From Leptobrachium leishanense (lineage: Eukaryota > Chordata > Amphibia > Anura > Megophryidae), in the NCBI GenBank assembly GCA_009667805.1, contig CM019064.1, positions 275,013,662 to 275,077,661 on the forward strand: a stretch of DNA of 64,000 nucleotides, written 5' to 3'. Both the position numbers and the translations under genes were made by a program. Position 1 is the stretch's first letter. Every line of letters begins with the position of its first letter. The notes under the pieces were generated by a model, which was not told where the DNA came from, ran no database searches, and saw nothing but the letters and a program-made list of their open reading frames with translations. Positions 12,274 to 24,096 of this stretch are shown here, piece after piece.

Positions 12274-12553
12274 TTAAAGGGAGAATCAGAGAATCTTTGA
12301 GTCCACTAAGGGGCGCTATAAAACAGATTCACCCCCACTTGCAAACACCTTGTTTGCCTCGCGGTAGATACTCCCCTGCCTATAAGTATAAAATGCTCTG
12401 GTGTCAGTGGAAGATCCTACGTCGGCACTATAGGGGCAGCGCTCCACCAGTTTTTGGCATGAAAATAATAATAAAAAAAATATATAATTTAAAAAGAGAA
12501 TAAAAATTAACGTCAACTTAAAAAAATGTTTGCTCATTAAGAACAATGCTATT
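12274..12553. other. Non-genic sequence
   Basis: CAAACACCTTGTTTGC near 12342 recurs from 11296-11311, so the two sides of the P4 element may belong to one older repeat. No gene is seen. ATGCTATT at 12546-12553 is the left target duplication of the following hAT element. Confidence 0.4.
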
Positions 12554-13080
12554 TAGGGCTGCAACTAACTGTTATTCTCAGAATCGATTAGTTGACCGGT
12601 TTTATTATTTTGATTAATCGATTCATCGGATAAAAGAAATAAAAAATATTTGTTTCCTTAAAAGGAACATTATGTAAAAAAAAATATGCAGAAAGGAAAA
12701 GAAAAAGCACTGGGAATAGGATCAAAAACCAGTGTCTACAATGGGCATAACCCGGCAATATTGAAGAAGAAAAAAAAAAGAGAGATGGTAGACACCAACT
12801 ACCCAATATCAATTTTAATAGGTGTACAAAAAACTAACATGACACCGAATGCATAAAAAACATATAATGAATTAGATAGGTCACGAATTGAAACCACCCA
12901 ATGAGGGATGGTTACCTCACTAAGGCAATCCTGTTGGTCTGTGCATTCAAATCAAAGTGAAACTGAGTAACACAGTCTAGCTAATGTAGGCTACTGAGCG
13001 GCAGTTAGCAATATGCCAGGCATTCATACAATCAAATCAAAAAGCATTGAATAATTTATAAAGTAGTATAGAGATCAAAA

Positions 13081-13620
13081 GACCTGCAGACTAGTGAGCA
13101 ACACTCTGGTATAGATGGCGATATATATTACCAATTAACTAGCCCTAATGAGATTCTGGGCTTAGTATTTAATGTGGCATTAGATTTCATTAGTAACATT
13201 TTATTGTGGATTACACATGTTGGTTTGGGGCATGTTTTTACCCTCTTCACCCCTCAATTTGAGACAATTGTGATGCATCTATTTAATGAATATGATGATA
13301 GATGGCTGTTTAGATATATATTAGTACATAATCAGCTACAGCGTCACTTTTCTTTGCCTACTTTCCTATGAAGCTATGAAAACAATATAGAGATTAGAAG
13401 ACCTGCAGACTAGTGAGCAACACTTTGGTATAGATGGCGATACATATTACCAATTTACTAGCCCTAATGAGATTCTGGGCCTATTATTCAATGAGGCATT
13501 AGATTTCATTAGCAACATTTCACCAATGGATTACACATGTTGGTTTGGGGCATGTTTTTGCCCTCTTTACCCCTCAATTTGAGATAATTTTGATGCATTC
13601 ATTTAATGAATATGTATACC
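13081..13620 (+). repeat. Tandem duplication, about 319 bp unit
   Basis: GACCTGCAGACTAGTGAGCA begins at 13081 and again at 13400. The two units stay alignable through TTTAATGAATATG near 13290 and 13610. It lies within the snap-back element. Confidence 0.8.
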
Positions 13621-14512
13621 AGCCACTCAGTAGTAAACTGGCCCCTATTGCAGGGAATGAGACCAACTATGTTTCCATTACGTGATGTTGATAATAGATT
13701 GGAATATAACAGTTGGTTACTATGGTGATGAGGTTCCCCAATAGAGAGGTGTGTTCAAGGTACCATTACGAACGTGGATTCCTGAATGGGCGGAGTAACA
13801 CAGCTGATCCGGCGTTTGCCATCAAGGTCCCGGTATATAAGCAGCAACCGTACAGAGGGTCTTCCCTCTTCAAAAAGCCGCGGTTCTGTGGCGGCAAAAC
13901 ATGTCGAGGAGTGAGGTTCTTTTAACAGTTTAATATTGTGGGTCTGGTCACTTTTGCCCACTTTGGCACCTATTTAATTTTGCGAAAAAGGAAGGGGACC
14001 CTAGTGGCGCAGTCTCTTCTGAGGGTGATCTATATATGGTGGATACAGGTGGATACAGTATTCCTATTAATCCAATAAGTGCACGGTCGAAATGACCAGA
14101 AGGACATAAAATATGGTGAAATATTTTTACCATATTTTATGTCCTTCTGATCTTATTAGGCCACCACTTGCATTATTTTTACATTGGTGCAGCGGTGTGA
14201 CCATTGGTATATAATGACTGTCCCTCTGCACTTGATTGTCCCCATACGCTTTTGGGACCACTCCCCCAGCATCAGAGGAACCGTTTTCTACTTTCTCCCA
14301 ACGCTGCCGCACCAAAAGTGTGTGGAACGCATAGAATCGGCCAATGGAACGCACATCCAAGATGGCCGCCACGCAATGACGCGGCACGTACCACGTGACC
14401 GCAACCTCCGCGAACCCGGAAGTAACCCCGGAAATTCATGTTTAGTGTCCACTACATAAACACACACACGTGGAGTGTTCCATATCCCCCATTTTTTAAA
14501 AACTACCTTTCA

Positions 14513-14559
14513 CATGGACTGAGGAAGGCTATGTTTGATAGCCGAAACGCGTATCTGTG
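14513..14559 (+). ncRNA. Hammerhead-ribozyme-like motif 2
   Basis: It has stem I 5' strand CATGGA (14513-14518), core CTGAGGA (14519-14525), a perfect 6-bp stem II GGCTAT/ATAGCC, core GAAA (14544-14547), a CGCG loop, TA as cleavage dinucleotide (14552-14553), and stem I 3' strand TCTGTG (14554-14559). Stem I forms six pairs including two G-U. The same extra A as in motif 1 follows the CTGAGGA box. Stem I differs in sequence from motifs 1 and 3 while still pairing. Confidence 0.6.
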
Positions 14560-14875
14560 ATACCCCCCTGCTTTTTTAACTACTAAACCCCTTTTTTATT
14601 TACCATCTGCATCCAGCCTTTATTTCATAATTTATGCTATATATACCCTGTCTCCTTCCTCCTTACAAGAAGACTGTTCGCCGCTGAAAGAGGTGCAGGT
14701 ACCCACCATAGCAGTACCATATGCCCACAAGTTGAGCCTGGAATTTAAGGCTCCAACATCGGTGAGTTTGCTTTTGACCATTGCTTACCATTTTTAACCA
14801 TTGGCTGCATATTGCGCTATGAGGATGTCTTCTCTTTATATCTGAGACGATCGAGCAAACATTAAGCTAGGGTCA

Positions 14876-15299
14876 GAGTGGGGCAGTCGGAACGCGCGTG
14901 CAGACGCACTAAATCACGGCGGCAGTAGCAGCACATAACGGCCAATGACGGCCAATATACGCAGTACGTGCGTACGAAGTGCGCCGACACCACGCAACCA
15001 GCAAATGAACGCATTTTTATCAGAACGTGAAACCGCTGCTACTGACGTACAAAGTGCGCTGCGGCCGCATAGCAGCGTGTGTGCGTGATTAGGAGATGTC
15101 AGACGCTGCTAGTGTGCGGCCAACATAACGTTCAAACAGCCGGATTTCCCTAGACTTCTTTTTACCCCACCGTCATGAAATACGTCCAGAATTGCGCATC
15201 GTCTGACCACTTAAGCGTATTCCGTGAAAAAATGCGTGCGCACGCATCGACGTACATTTTGACGGTGGCTGCAGAAAATGCGCTCATCTGTCCCTAGCC
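14876..15299. mobile_element. Harbinger-type MITE (copy d)
   Basis: The ends are GCTAGGGTCAGAGTGGGGCA and CATCTGTCCCTAGCC, with TAA at 14873-14875 and 15300-15302. One G seems lost from the left tip. It is almost identical to copy e at 26770-27205, so both moved recently relative to other copies. Confidence 0.85.
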
Positions 15300-15302
15300 T
15301 AA

Positions 15303-16440
15303 GAAGAAAGGCGAAGGTCACCCCAGAATAACTCTAAAGAAGGGCAGAGGCCACCCTTGATTAGGCCCAAGGCACTCCACACCAGAGCCGGTACGAGAGG
15401 CTCTATACACTGTAAGTGTCCCCTTGTCATTGGGCACTTAACCCTTTACAAATCAATATTGCACTATTTTTTTCTCTTTTTGTTTCCCCTCTACCCCTCT
15501 CCCCCTTCTTCCCAATTTTTGGGAACTGGGAGTCTGTATAGGACCTAGGTGAGGACAGTACTTCAGGACTTCACTCAAAACTTCTGGATTACCCCATCGG
15601 AGACCCCACCGGACTATCTTTAACTTCATCATATAACATACGGTCCGAATTTATTTCTTCCTTTTTTTCACAAACGAACTGGAAAATGAGACTTTTTTTA
15701 GAGACTTTCTTCCACGTGCACCTATATATGCATTTTTTCCTTATTTTTGCATTGGCACTTTATATGCACTTTTATGCATTCTTATGCACTTTTTGATTAT
15801 ATGAGGACAGTTATTGCCACTATTATATAGAACAGGACACAACTGTCTCATCTTACACAATACTACCACTGTACCCAGCTTTATTCTGTTACAGCACTTT
15901 AGTGGTCATTTCGACCGTGCACTTATTGGATTAATAGGAATACTGTATCCACCTGTATCCACCATATATAGATCACCCTCAGAAGAGACTGCGCCACTAG
16001 GATCCCCTTCCTTTTTCGCTCTACTTAACTTGCACATTTCTGTCGAGGTTTTGTGTTATAATCCCTGTCGGCTGCACAACGTAATTATACACACTACATT
16101 AGCGCCTCCACTGTACTCCCCTTTCCTATTTAATTTTGCCCCTAACAATGAGGGCGTAGCTATCTCTGTTGTATGGCTTTTGTGCTGCTTGATGGTTCTA
16201 TGGTTATAAATCTATGCTGTATCGCTGATTTAGCAGTTTCTATGATTGCACGGTTACATTTTTCAGTACAATTTTTGTCTCAATGAATGTATATCTGGCA
16301 TATATAGGAGCCAATTGTTAGGCTCTTCATAGCATTGATACTTTACATAGTCTATATAATATCTTGCTATTTTATGTGCATAATTAATCACATATCGGTC
16401 GACCTCTATACCTATTTAAGGTGATCCTCCGAAGATTATA
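15303..16440. other. Interior of the snap-back element
   Basis: It holds the inner right arm (15897-16021). Nothing coding is supported. Open frames at 15357-15548 and 15814-16209 are repeat DNA. Confidence 0.45.
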
Positions 16441-16684
16441 AATTATTCAATGCTTTTTGATTTGATTGTATGAACGCCTGGCATATTGCTAACTGCCGCT
16501 CAGTAGCCTACATTAGGTAGACTGTGTTACTCAGTTTTACTTTGATTTGAATGCACAGACCAACAGGATTGCGTTAGTGAGGCAACCATCCCTCATTGGG
16601 TGGTTTCAATTCGTGACCTATGTTTTTTATGCGTTGGGTGTCATGTACGGTTTTTGTACACCTATTAAAATTGATATTTTAATA

Positions 16685-18107
16685 GGAGTGAAATCACTCA
16701 ACTACAACCGCCCTTTTAAAAGTCTGCAATGATATCCAAACTGGAGCCATCTTCCTTGATTTTGCCAAGGCCTTTGACACAGTAGACCATGGCATCTTGT
16801 TAGAAAAACTTATAAACTCTGGCATTGGTGATCGCACGCTAACCTGGTTTCAATCATATGTATCCGACCGATCGCAATATGTGTCAATTTCTGGCAGCTC
16901 CTCCCTCCCGCTCCCAGTCACTTGTGGTGTACCCCAAGGCTCAATACTAGGCCCCCTGCTATTCACAATATTCATAAATGATTTGCCCAACGTCTGCAAA
17001 GCCTCAACTGTACATATGTACGCAGACGACACTGTGATCTATACCAGCAAACCAAATCTCCCGCAGTTGGAGGCCGTGCTGCAAAAACAATTCACAGAGG
17101 TAGAAAAGTGGATCAAACACAACAAACTTTTTTTAAATACTGACAAAACTGTAACAATGCTCTTTGGAACAGCACCTAAACTACACAAATTGCAAAATCC
17201 CCATCTATGTGTTGGGACAAAATCAAATGGCACGCTGACCACATTCACTTCTCTCAAATATCTAGGTATGTGGTTGGACCCTAATCTATCCTTTGGCCCC
17301 CACATGGAAAAACTCATCTAAACTTTACCCCAAACTAGGTGCCCTGTACAGAAACAAATCCTGCCTGAACCCTGCGGTAAGAAAGCCGATTGTACAACAA
17401 ATGCTTATGCCAGCTATTGATTACGGAGATGTAGTGTATGCAGCGGCCCCACAAACACACCTTCAGAAACTTACTACATTGTATAACTCCTTCTGCCGCT
17501 TTGCATTACAATGTAACTACATGACCCACCATTGTGACATGTTAAAAGAGCTAAACTGGCCATCGCTGGAGTCTAAACGCACCCTTCACCTCTCCAGCCT
17601 GGTGTCTAAGAGCATTTCTGGGAAGCTGCCACCCTACCTGAATAGACTGCTTCCCCCAGCAGCTTCCTCATCCTATAACCTCCGATCTAGGACCAGCACC
17701 TTACTTGCAATACCACAATACAAAAAGACAGTGGCTCGGTCCTCATTTTCCTACAGAGCACCACAATTATGGAATAACCTCCCAGACACCATCAAATCTT
17801 CCCCCTGTCTTAAGTCACTCGAGCTCCCTATTAACATACCTCAATACAGAATGCACCTGTAAACATGTAACATAGTGACTATATACAGAATGCACCTGTA
17901 AACATGTAACCTAGTGACTATATTTCCTACATATTTATTTTCTGTTAATCTGTATATTTGTGTTTTTCAATATCTTGCATTGTATTACTTTGTATTTCTG
18001 TAACTGTAACACTTCAATGTTCTTGAACCCAGGACATACTTGAAAACGAGAGAAATCTCAATGTATCCTTCCAGGTAAAATCCTTTATAAATAAATAAAT
18101 AAATATT
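16685..18107 (+). mobile_element. 5'-truncated L2/CR1-group LINE
   Basis: The insert begins inside the reverse-transcriptase domain and ends in a short (ATAA)n tail at about 18090-18104, as non-LTR elements do. It lies in the right arm of the snap-back element. The left arm at about 12798-12815 gives the uninterrupted sequence across the site (CCCAATATCAATTTTAATAGG). A short duplicated segment between 17862 and 17920 (GAATGCACCTGTAAACATGTAAC twice) precedes the tail. Confidence 0.85.
16728..17862 (+). pseudogene. LINE reverse transcriptase, partial and frameshifted
   Basis: The frame opening by 16728 encodes reverse-transcriptase blocks in the normal order: FLDFAKAFDTVDH, GVPQGSILGPLLF, and the catalytic YADD at 17019-17030. 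The family copies element RNA at nicked target DNA. The upstream endonuclease and first RT blocks are missing through 5' truncation. A one-base frame change near 17315-17322 separates this from the carboxy-terminal part (to 17862), which matches the fragment at 10.8 kb. The clade (L2, CR1 or a relative) is judged from the RT style and tail and is not certain. Confidence 0.85.
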
Positions 18108-18146
18108 GGGTAGTTGGTGTCTACCATCTCTCTTTTTTCTTCTGTA

Positions 18147-18737
18147 AAAAAAATAACATAACCACGACCCCATCCCCCTTTTTTCATAAGCAATTTGCGT
18201 AGTATACGTAACTTTCATACGTACATACACAGTTTGCGTATCTTGCGTACTTTTCACACAAGGTATGCGAGTGCTTGGTCAGAGGGATCGGTTGATGCTG
18301 CATGCACAGCTTAAGCCCATGTTTGCTTCCTCAAATGAACGTGGCTACAAGCACTTGGTCATAGATGATGATGTCAGTATAAAATCGGCGTTAATAAGCT
18401 AAAGTGGTCACTGTGCGTAGAGTGTCCCTTTTAAATAATTTTGTGAACAAAACTGAGTGGGAGGGAGACTGGAGGTGGAAGGGAGTGACTTTGCTCAAGC
18501 GACCTAACCTGAGAGGGAGTGGGTATAGACAAAAGACCAGACCTGAGTGTGGGAGTGAGTTTGGGAAACCGCACGGGACCAGACCAAAGGGAGGGAATGA
18601 CAGTTCCCAGCCGAAGAGGGTGTGGCAGGGAGGGTGTGGTGGTGGCACAGGACTCCAGCTTCAAGTAAGGATAAAACACAGACATACAGCTCCTTCACCC
18701 AGTGGCAGTATCCTATTGTTTGTGTTATAGTTCTGCT
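18147..18737. other. Interior of hAT element; nothing coding
   Basis: GAGTGTCCCTTTTAA at 18419-18433 resembles one end of the TTAA-flanked MITE family described at 61528. Open frames on both strands at 18391-18730 lack coding character. GTTCTGCT at 18730-18737 is a target duplication. Confidence 0.4.
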
Positions 18738-19434
18738 CAGAGGTGTAACTGGAAACCTCAGGGCCTAGGTGCAGGAACCATGATGCCCCCCCCCTCACCC
18801 TAGGCAAAAACATACCCCCCCCTCCTGTTAACATGCTTTGGTCCCGTCCTGGTCCACAATGTTGACTCCAGACAGTATCACATTTTTTCCAGGTTCACCA
18901 TGACCTCTTCAGTCCATCCCATTTTAATGTAATTTGCACTATGTGTATCTCCTAGAGCTCCACAGCAATAAACCTCACATTAATGTGCAGTGTGTATGAG
19001 TGTATCACAGAGCTCCACAGAAATAAAACTCACAGTAATGTGCAGTGTGTATCAGTGTAAATCAGAGGTTTACAGCAACAAAACTCACACTTATACACCA
19101 CATATTACTGTGAGTTTTATTGATGTGGAGCTCAGTGATATGCTCATACACACTGCACATTACTGTGAGTTATATTGCTGTGGAGCTCTGTGATACACTC
19201 ATACACACCGCACATTACTGTGAGATTTATTGTTGTGGAGCTCTGTGATACACTCATACACACCACATATTACTGTATCACAAAGCTCCAAAGTATGACT
19301 TACAAATAAGTACAAAATAAATTAAAAGAAGAATTATATATTATAGGCAAGCCCCCAGGCCCAGGCAGGCGAGTGTGGGCCCCCCTGGGCTCAAGGGCCC
19401 GGGTGCGGTTGCACCCCTGGTAGTTACGCCCCTG
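18738..19434. mobile_element. hAT MITE with internal tandem and inverted repeats
   Basis: The ends CAGAGGTGTAACT and AGTTACGCCCCTG are the familiar vertebrate hAT type. They are flanked by an exact 8-bp duplication GTTCTGCT (18730-18737 and 19435-19442). The interior (about 18950-19290) repeats a 60-bp unit containing GAGCTCCACAGCAATAAA and GTGCAGTGTGTATGAG, first direct and then inverted. A relic of the same unit lies at 38655-38760. Confidence 0.9.
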
Positions 19435-19718
19435 GTTCTGCTCCTGTTGTAAACGGACTAAAAACAAACTGGTTATGTCTGATTATAACCCTAGAACTAA
19501 ATAAATAAATCATACCCAGTAAAGCAGCGGCGCGTCTTCTCCAATCACCTCCGAATCTGAGGTTATTTACGTTTAATCAGTCGACTCTAAACAGTGTGTG
19601 CTGTACACAGGACGATTAATCAACACCGATTAATCGATGATTAAAATAGTTGTCAACTATTTCCATTATCGATTAGTTGTCGATTTAATCGATTAGTTGT
19701 TTCAGCCCTAATGCTATT

Positions 19719-20272
19719 ATTGGCTCATTGCCAAACAGAGGGTGGAATTACACTGAGGGACCAGAAAGAACAGTGAGGGACCTCCGACAAAGCAGCCGTG
19801 AGCTGGTGAGTAGCAAATGGTACTGGTAGGGAATCCTGTGCTAATGTTTAAAGGATTGGATTTCCCACTATACTCATCCATCAGGCTGGCAGAGCATAAT
19901 TGCCTATAAAGCATATTTTTGGGAATCTGATGTCTCATACAGCTGGGTTGCATGAAATCCCCATCCTATTTTTGCTCCTCCAACTGTGTGTCCTCAATAT
20001 ATCGTCATGTGTAGCTGCCTGGTGTCAGACTTCCTTATTGGCTGTCAATAGTCTGCCTCTGAGCATGCAGCCTGAGTGAGAGCAAGCAACAGCTGTATGA
20101 CATGGACCCTAGGTCAAACATGCAGTGGCAGTATGGTGGAGTGTAGTATGTGCTTGTTACTTGTCTTGCAGCTTAAACCTGTGTAAAAAGGGAAAACGTA
20201 GGGTAAGACGCAATATGTATAGTGGTGGTCAGAAGGGATACCAATAGGCACGATCGCCTATACACCCACACG
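19719..20272. other. Intronic sequence without recognised elements
   Basis: I see no coding or repeat structure that can be supported here. Confidence 0.35.
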
Positions 20273-21475
20273 TGTCGTCCCTAATCACTGTCACATTCAC
20301 ACTCGACAACTGTGGTTTGGATCCCTAGCGACAGACTTCTAAGCCCACCGATCCTTGAGTGGTCAGGACCACTAACCCTATCACTCCCAGCCAGGGAAAA
20401 CAAACAGATCAGCAACAGTGGATACAGATAAGCAGTAGATGTCAGGACTGGGCTTACACTGGGACAGAAAGGGTTACCTTTGTTGACAAGTAAGGTATAG
20501 CCTGTGTTAGGCCTGTGCAGGTTATTTATGTCAAACACTACAGAATCAGCGTGGTCAATAAGACAATCCGGGTCAGCAACAGAGAGGGTTCGCATACAAT
20601 CTGGGTTGGCAACAGAGAGGGTTCGCATACAATCTGGGTTGGCGTTCTGCAGGGTCAGTATATATTCTGAATCAGCGTATGGCAGGATCAGCAATCGTTC
20701 TGAGGCTGCTCTAGGTAAACCATACATGCAGGCTGTATCAATCACAATCAAGGTCCTTTATACACTCCGGGTGTCAGGATCCATGCCTGCTAATTGCTGC
20801 CAAATCCGTGCTTGCAGCACATCCATAAAAAGTGCTGCCCAGTCTCAGCTCTCGCTGACCAGAACCTTCACAGTTAAACACAGAACACACACACCACACC
20901 CCTGTGTCTGCAATAAAGGTTCTCTCTGCCCATCCCTCTGGACTTCTGCATTATCTACCTTCCCTTGACCTGAAAGGACCTATGATTGCCTATTCTCTAT
21001 GTGTACCAGACCTCTGCTTTGCCCACCGACTCTGCATCCTCTCTACCAGCCCTTGAACCTCAGACCGTCTCTAGACTACGATTCTTGCCTAGCCCTTTTG
21101 TCTCCACGCTACCCCGCAAGGTACTGTCTGTCTATAACCCCTGAATTCACTGCATAATGGGCTTAATACAACCAGACTGGGACCCCACCAGCGCTGATCC
21201 TGACACCGGGTCAGTATAACAGAAAATGAATCCGTAAAGCAGTGACTCGAAATGAGTAACTCAGCGATGCAGGAAAATGACTCCACGTCAAGGCAATGAC
21301 TCAGGGCGTGCGCTCTTTACTTAAAGGCCGGCTGCTACGCGTCATCACGCCGCGCCCCACCCCCTGATCAGCCACAAGCATGCCGGGCACCGCCGGAGCT
21401 CCTGGCACTCGGCCAGCCAGCAGCGTCGTGCGCCCGGGACCCCCCTGAGACCCCCCAGGTGTGAAAATCACGACA
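20273..21475 (-). mobile_element. LTR-like unit with a second solo LTR inside
   Basis: The edges read TGTCGTCCC and ATCACGACA, matching inverted TG...CA tips. The right part is GC-rich, like a vertebrate LTR promoter. Two exact 33-bp repeats (20578-20610 and 20611-20643) lie within and create an 11-residue repeat in a chance minus-strand frame. No flanking duplication was found, so the boundaries are tentative. Confidence 0.4.
20772..21205. mobile_element. Solo LTR, 5-bp duplication CCGGG
   Basis: It begins TGTCAGGATCC and ends GATCCTGACA, with CCGGG immediately on both sides (20767-20771 and 21206-21210). Length is 434 bp, and no internal region is present. This fits a solo LTR left by recombination, probably of a Gypsy-like or similar family. 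Confidence 0.75.
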
Positions 21476-21850
21476 CCAAAAACGGTAGAGATTACAAAAA
21501 TGGGAGGGGTGTGGCGCTTCCTGATGCTGGAAGTGGTAATATTTTACATATAGCCAGAGAAAAAATGAATCACTTAACTTGAATCAGTTGTGCTCTTCCA
21601 CAAAGGGGTTAATACCTCAATTAGAGGAGAGAACATGATAACATAGTGTGATAAAGTTTATACAAGAAATGATGGACAATTACTCACACTTTACAGAGCT
21701 TAGCCGGGCTCTGGTGTATTCGCCCGAGGGTGGATTTCTTACAGGTTCCCCCACTGACCTCAAACGAAAAAAATGCCTCCAGGTAACCTCAGAGGAAAGA
21801 GAACATCATGGTGCAGATTGTATAAGGACCTCGTCAGTAATATATATATA
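21476..21850. other. Intronic sequence without recognised elements
   Basis: Nothing coding or structured is supported here. Confidence 0.35.
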
Positions 21851-22000
21851 TATCCCTCTAGACTGTAAGCTCCTATGAATGAGCAGGCCCCTCTACATCT
21901 CTTGTTTCCATCCTATGTCCGTTTATATGTATTTCATTCCCTTTGGTTATTGTAAAGCGCTGCAGAAACTGTTGGCGCTATATAAATGATGACAATAGTA
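21851..22000 (+). repeat. Interspersed repeat tail with the AAGCGCTGCAGAA motif
   Basis: The segment ends with GTAAAGCGCTGCAGAA...GTTGGCGCTATATAAATGA, a very common vertebrate retroposon tail. Related tails are at about 36495-36545 (minus) and 50945-50990 (plus). It may be a LINE or SINE 3' end. Confidence 0.55.
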
Positions 22001-22186
22001 ATATATAAAAGCCTTAGACCACGCTTGTGGATATATGAAGGAGCACCACAATAATAAAAGTAGTGTGGAATTTATTCCATAATAGGGCCAAGTGAATAGC
22101 CAATTAAGAACAATAAAATAATGCAGTAGAGGCAAAATAAAGTAAAAACAAACCAAAATAAAAACAAACCGAACGCGTTTCACTAG

Positions 22187-23068
22187 CAGGGTTAATCAAA
22201 GAGATTCGAAAAGTCACCGCACGTTCGGTGACTTTTCGTTCTCTTCAATTCGGTTCCTTTTGGCGATCCCATTTCGGCGGCCCTGCGGTGTATTCAGCAA
22301 GCACCACAGGGTCCCCGAATTGCAGGGAAAAGCTGCCGCAAACCCTCAAAAACGAACCGCAAAACCCAGCGAATGCACGCTGAAAACCCTCAAAAACATC
22401 TGGATTAACCTGCCGAAAACCACGAAAAACCCGAGCAGGAGCCAATCACACGCAGCGAAGCCGCCGGAAAAGCCGAGACCGCAGACGAATGGAGTGAATA
22501 AATTAGAAAAACTGTTTGCATGAATGTTTGAAAAGTGAAACGCTGTTTGCAAAGAAACTACTGAGCGAAAATGTCTGAAATTTACATATGAGGTCCAGGG
22601 AATGATAATAAAAAGGGCTGTTACAGAAAAAATAAGTAAACTTAAAAAAAATCAAAAAAAAAAAATCGGAATTCTGAAAAATGCTTAAAATATCCTAAAA
22701 AATCTATAAATAAAGAGACTCTTTACTGCATAATTTTATAATGAACGGTTTATTAGATATTGAATTAAAACGGCAATATTTTTAACATTGAAGCCTATGA
22801 GATTCTCCTGAATAAATTTGCCGAATTAAACCACCGAATGGCAGGGCATTAGGGGAACCTTTCACTGCTAGTTTGTGTTCTCTGAATAGCCGAAGCAGTG
22901 CTTCTCTATGGGGATTTCACTGCCCTCGAACAGGCACCGACCAGGCACCGTATGTGCGGGCAATTCGCCAGGATTTGGCGAATTGCCTGCTCTCTGGATA
23001 GCCGAATGGCCAAGAAAGGTAACCGAACTCTGATTTTCAAGCAATTTGGATCTCTTTGAATAACCCTG
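22187..23068 (-). mobile_element. 882-bp TIR element, 3-bp target duplication TAG
   Basis: It is an inverted second copy of the 3124-4022 element. The ends CAGGGTTAATCAAAGAG and CTCTTTGAATAACCCTG are flanked by TAG at 22184-22186 and 23069-23071. It interrupts a repeat ending GAACGCGTTTCACTAG, which resembles the GAAACGCG part of a hammerhead motif on the minus strand but lacks the rest. Confidence 0.8.
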
Positions 23069-23189
23069 TAGGTGTAATTGTACAAAAAAAGATACGAGAA
23101 TACATTCTAAGCAAATGCACAACTCACAATTTGAGAGAACTACCACCTCTGTTATTTCGCCTTATGACTGTTAGAGGCCACCCATTGAC

Positions 23190-23256
23190 CAGCACACTTC
23201 ATATATTGAAGCCAATATTTCATATATTGAAGCACACTTCATATATTGAAGCCAAT
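23190..23256 (+). repeat. Short tandem repeat with a TTCATATATTGAAG unit
   Basis: TTCATATATTGAAG occurs three times, with alternating spacers CACAC and CCAATA. It is a local duplication. Confidence 0.7.
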
Positions 23257-23499
23257 ATTGATCCTCAGAGAGCAAAAACAAAGAACCACATAGTGTAATA
23301 CCTAAAGTCCAGTATGGTAAATATAAATAAATATGCATTTCTGTTCACTTTTTAATGAGCATTAACCATGCTCCAAGGGAATGAACATTCAAGGTTGTTC
23401 CTGACCACAACCTAATCAAAAGCCCTTCTTCATCCTGTAATGGTAGTAGTGGAGTCTTCCATAGGATGGGACCGAACGGACAAAAATAAAGCCTGCGAT

Positions 23500-24064
23500 T
23501 TTCAAAAGGCATTAAAATACATGGAGATAATATGTAAAGGCCTATTAATAACGATAAAAAGGTCTGTTACAGAATTTTTTTTAAAAAAACAAAATCGGAA
23601 TTTAGCATTTTGCCGAAAAAATCCAGAAAAGTCCCTATAAACAATTCTAAAAAATAAATTAATAAAGAAACATTTGCTTCAAATGAAACAAGTAAACAGT
23701 TGAATAAAAAAATAATAAAACCAGGGTATTTTTTTTACATTGAAACCCAGGGTGGATTTGATTTAAATCAAGTTAATCTAATTTAAATAAATAAATAAAA
23801 AAATCATTGCTTTTAATCCACCCTGTTGAAAAGTATGGGATTCGTCTGTTTAAACCTGAAGATCAAAAGCACCGAAAATTACCATTACTTCTCTATGGGG
23901 TATTTCACTGCTGCTGAATTGCACCATATTTCACTGGCAATTCACCAATATTTGGTGAATTGCCTGCTTTTTGAATAGCCGAATTGCCACAAAATTCGCA
24001 CCGTAAATTGAAATTCACTGTTTGGTGCAATTCGGTGGCCAATTCGGCAGTCTTTAAATAACCT
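23500..24064. mobile_element. Partial GGTTATTC-end MITE
   Basis: It matches the 2716-4340 outer element from the AAAAAGGTCTGTTA tract through the CACCGAAAAT and ATTCACCAATATTTGG regions, and ends near TTTAAATAACC (24064). A 78-bp MITE interrupts it. It ends about 25 bp before the first coding exon. Confidence 0.55.
23748..23825. mobile_element. 78-bp MITE with GGTGGATT ends
   Basis: The ends CAGGGTGGATTTGATTTAAA and AATCCACCCTG are inverted. The flanks TTGAAACC (23740-23747) and TTGAAAAG (23826-23833) are a slightly decayed 8-bp duplication. The related element at 4031-4060 shows the uninterrupted sequence. Confidence 0.7.
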
Positions 24065-24096
24065 CTTAATTCTTTTTTCACTTTTCCAGTACACCC

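Larger units (their letters stand above)
12760..18146. mobile_element. Large snap-back element with long inverted arms
   Basis: Sequence 12760-13060 (GAGATGGTAGACACCAACTA onward) is found inverted as 16440-16680 plus 18108-18146, the right arm being split by a LINE. A second inner pair, 13980-14115 versus 15897-16021 (around GTGGATACAGGTGGATACAG), is also inverted. A perfect small palindrome lies at about 14100-14155. Also inside are a 319-bp direct duplication, a hammerhead-like motif and Harbinger-type MITE copy d. There is no transposase. Its class is unknown. Confidence 0.65.
12554..19710. mobile_element. hAT-type element enlarged by nested insertions
   Basis: The ends TAGGGCTGCAACTAACTG and TTAGTTGTTTCAGCCCTA are inverted repeats of a widespread vertebrate hAT terminal type. 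They are flanked by an exact 8-bp duplication ATGCTATT (12546-12553 and 19711-19718). Further copies of the ATCGATTA motif lie just inside both ends. No transposase gene of its own is visible. Most of its 7.2 kb consists of later arrivals: a large inverted-repeat element, a LINE, a Harbinger-type MITE and a hAT MITE. Confidence 0.9.

Noticed and set aside
13865..13912. A fourth hammerhead-like motif (GGCGGCAAAACATGTCG context)
   Set aside because: The CTGANGA box is not intact and GAAA reads CAAA, so at best it is a decayed relative.
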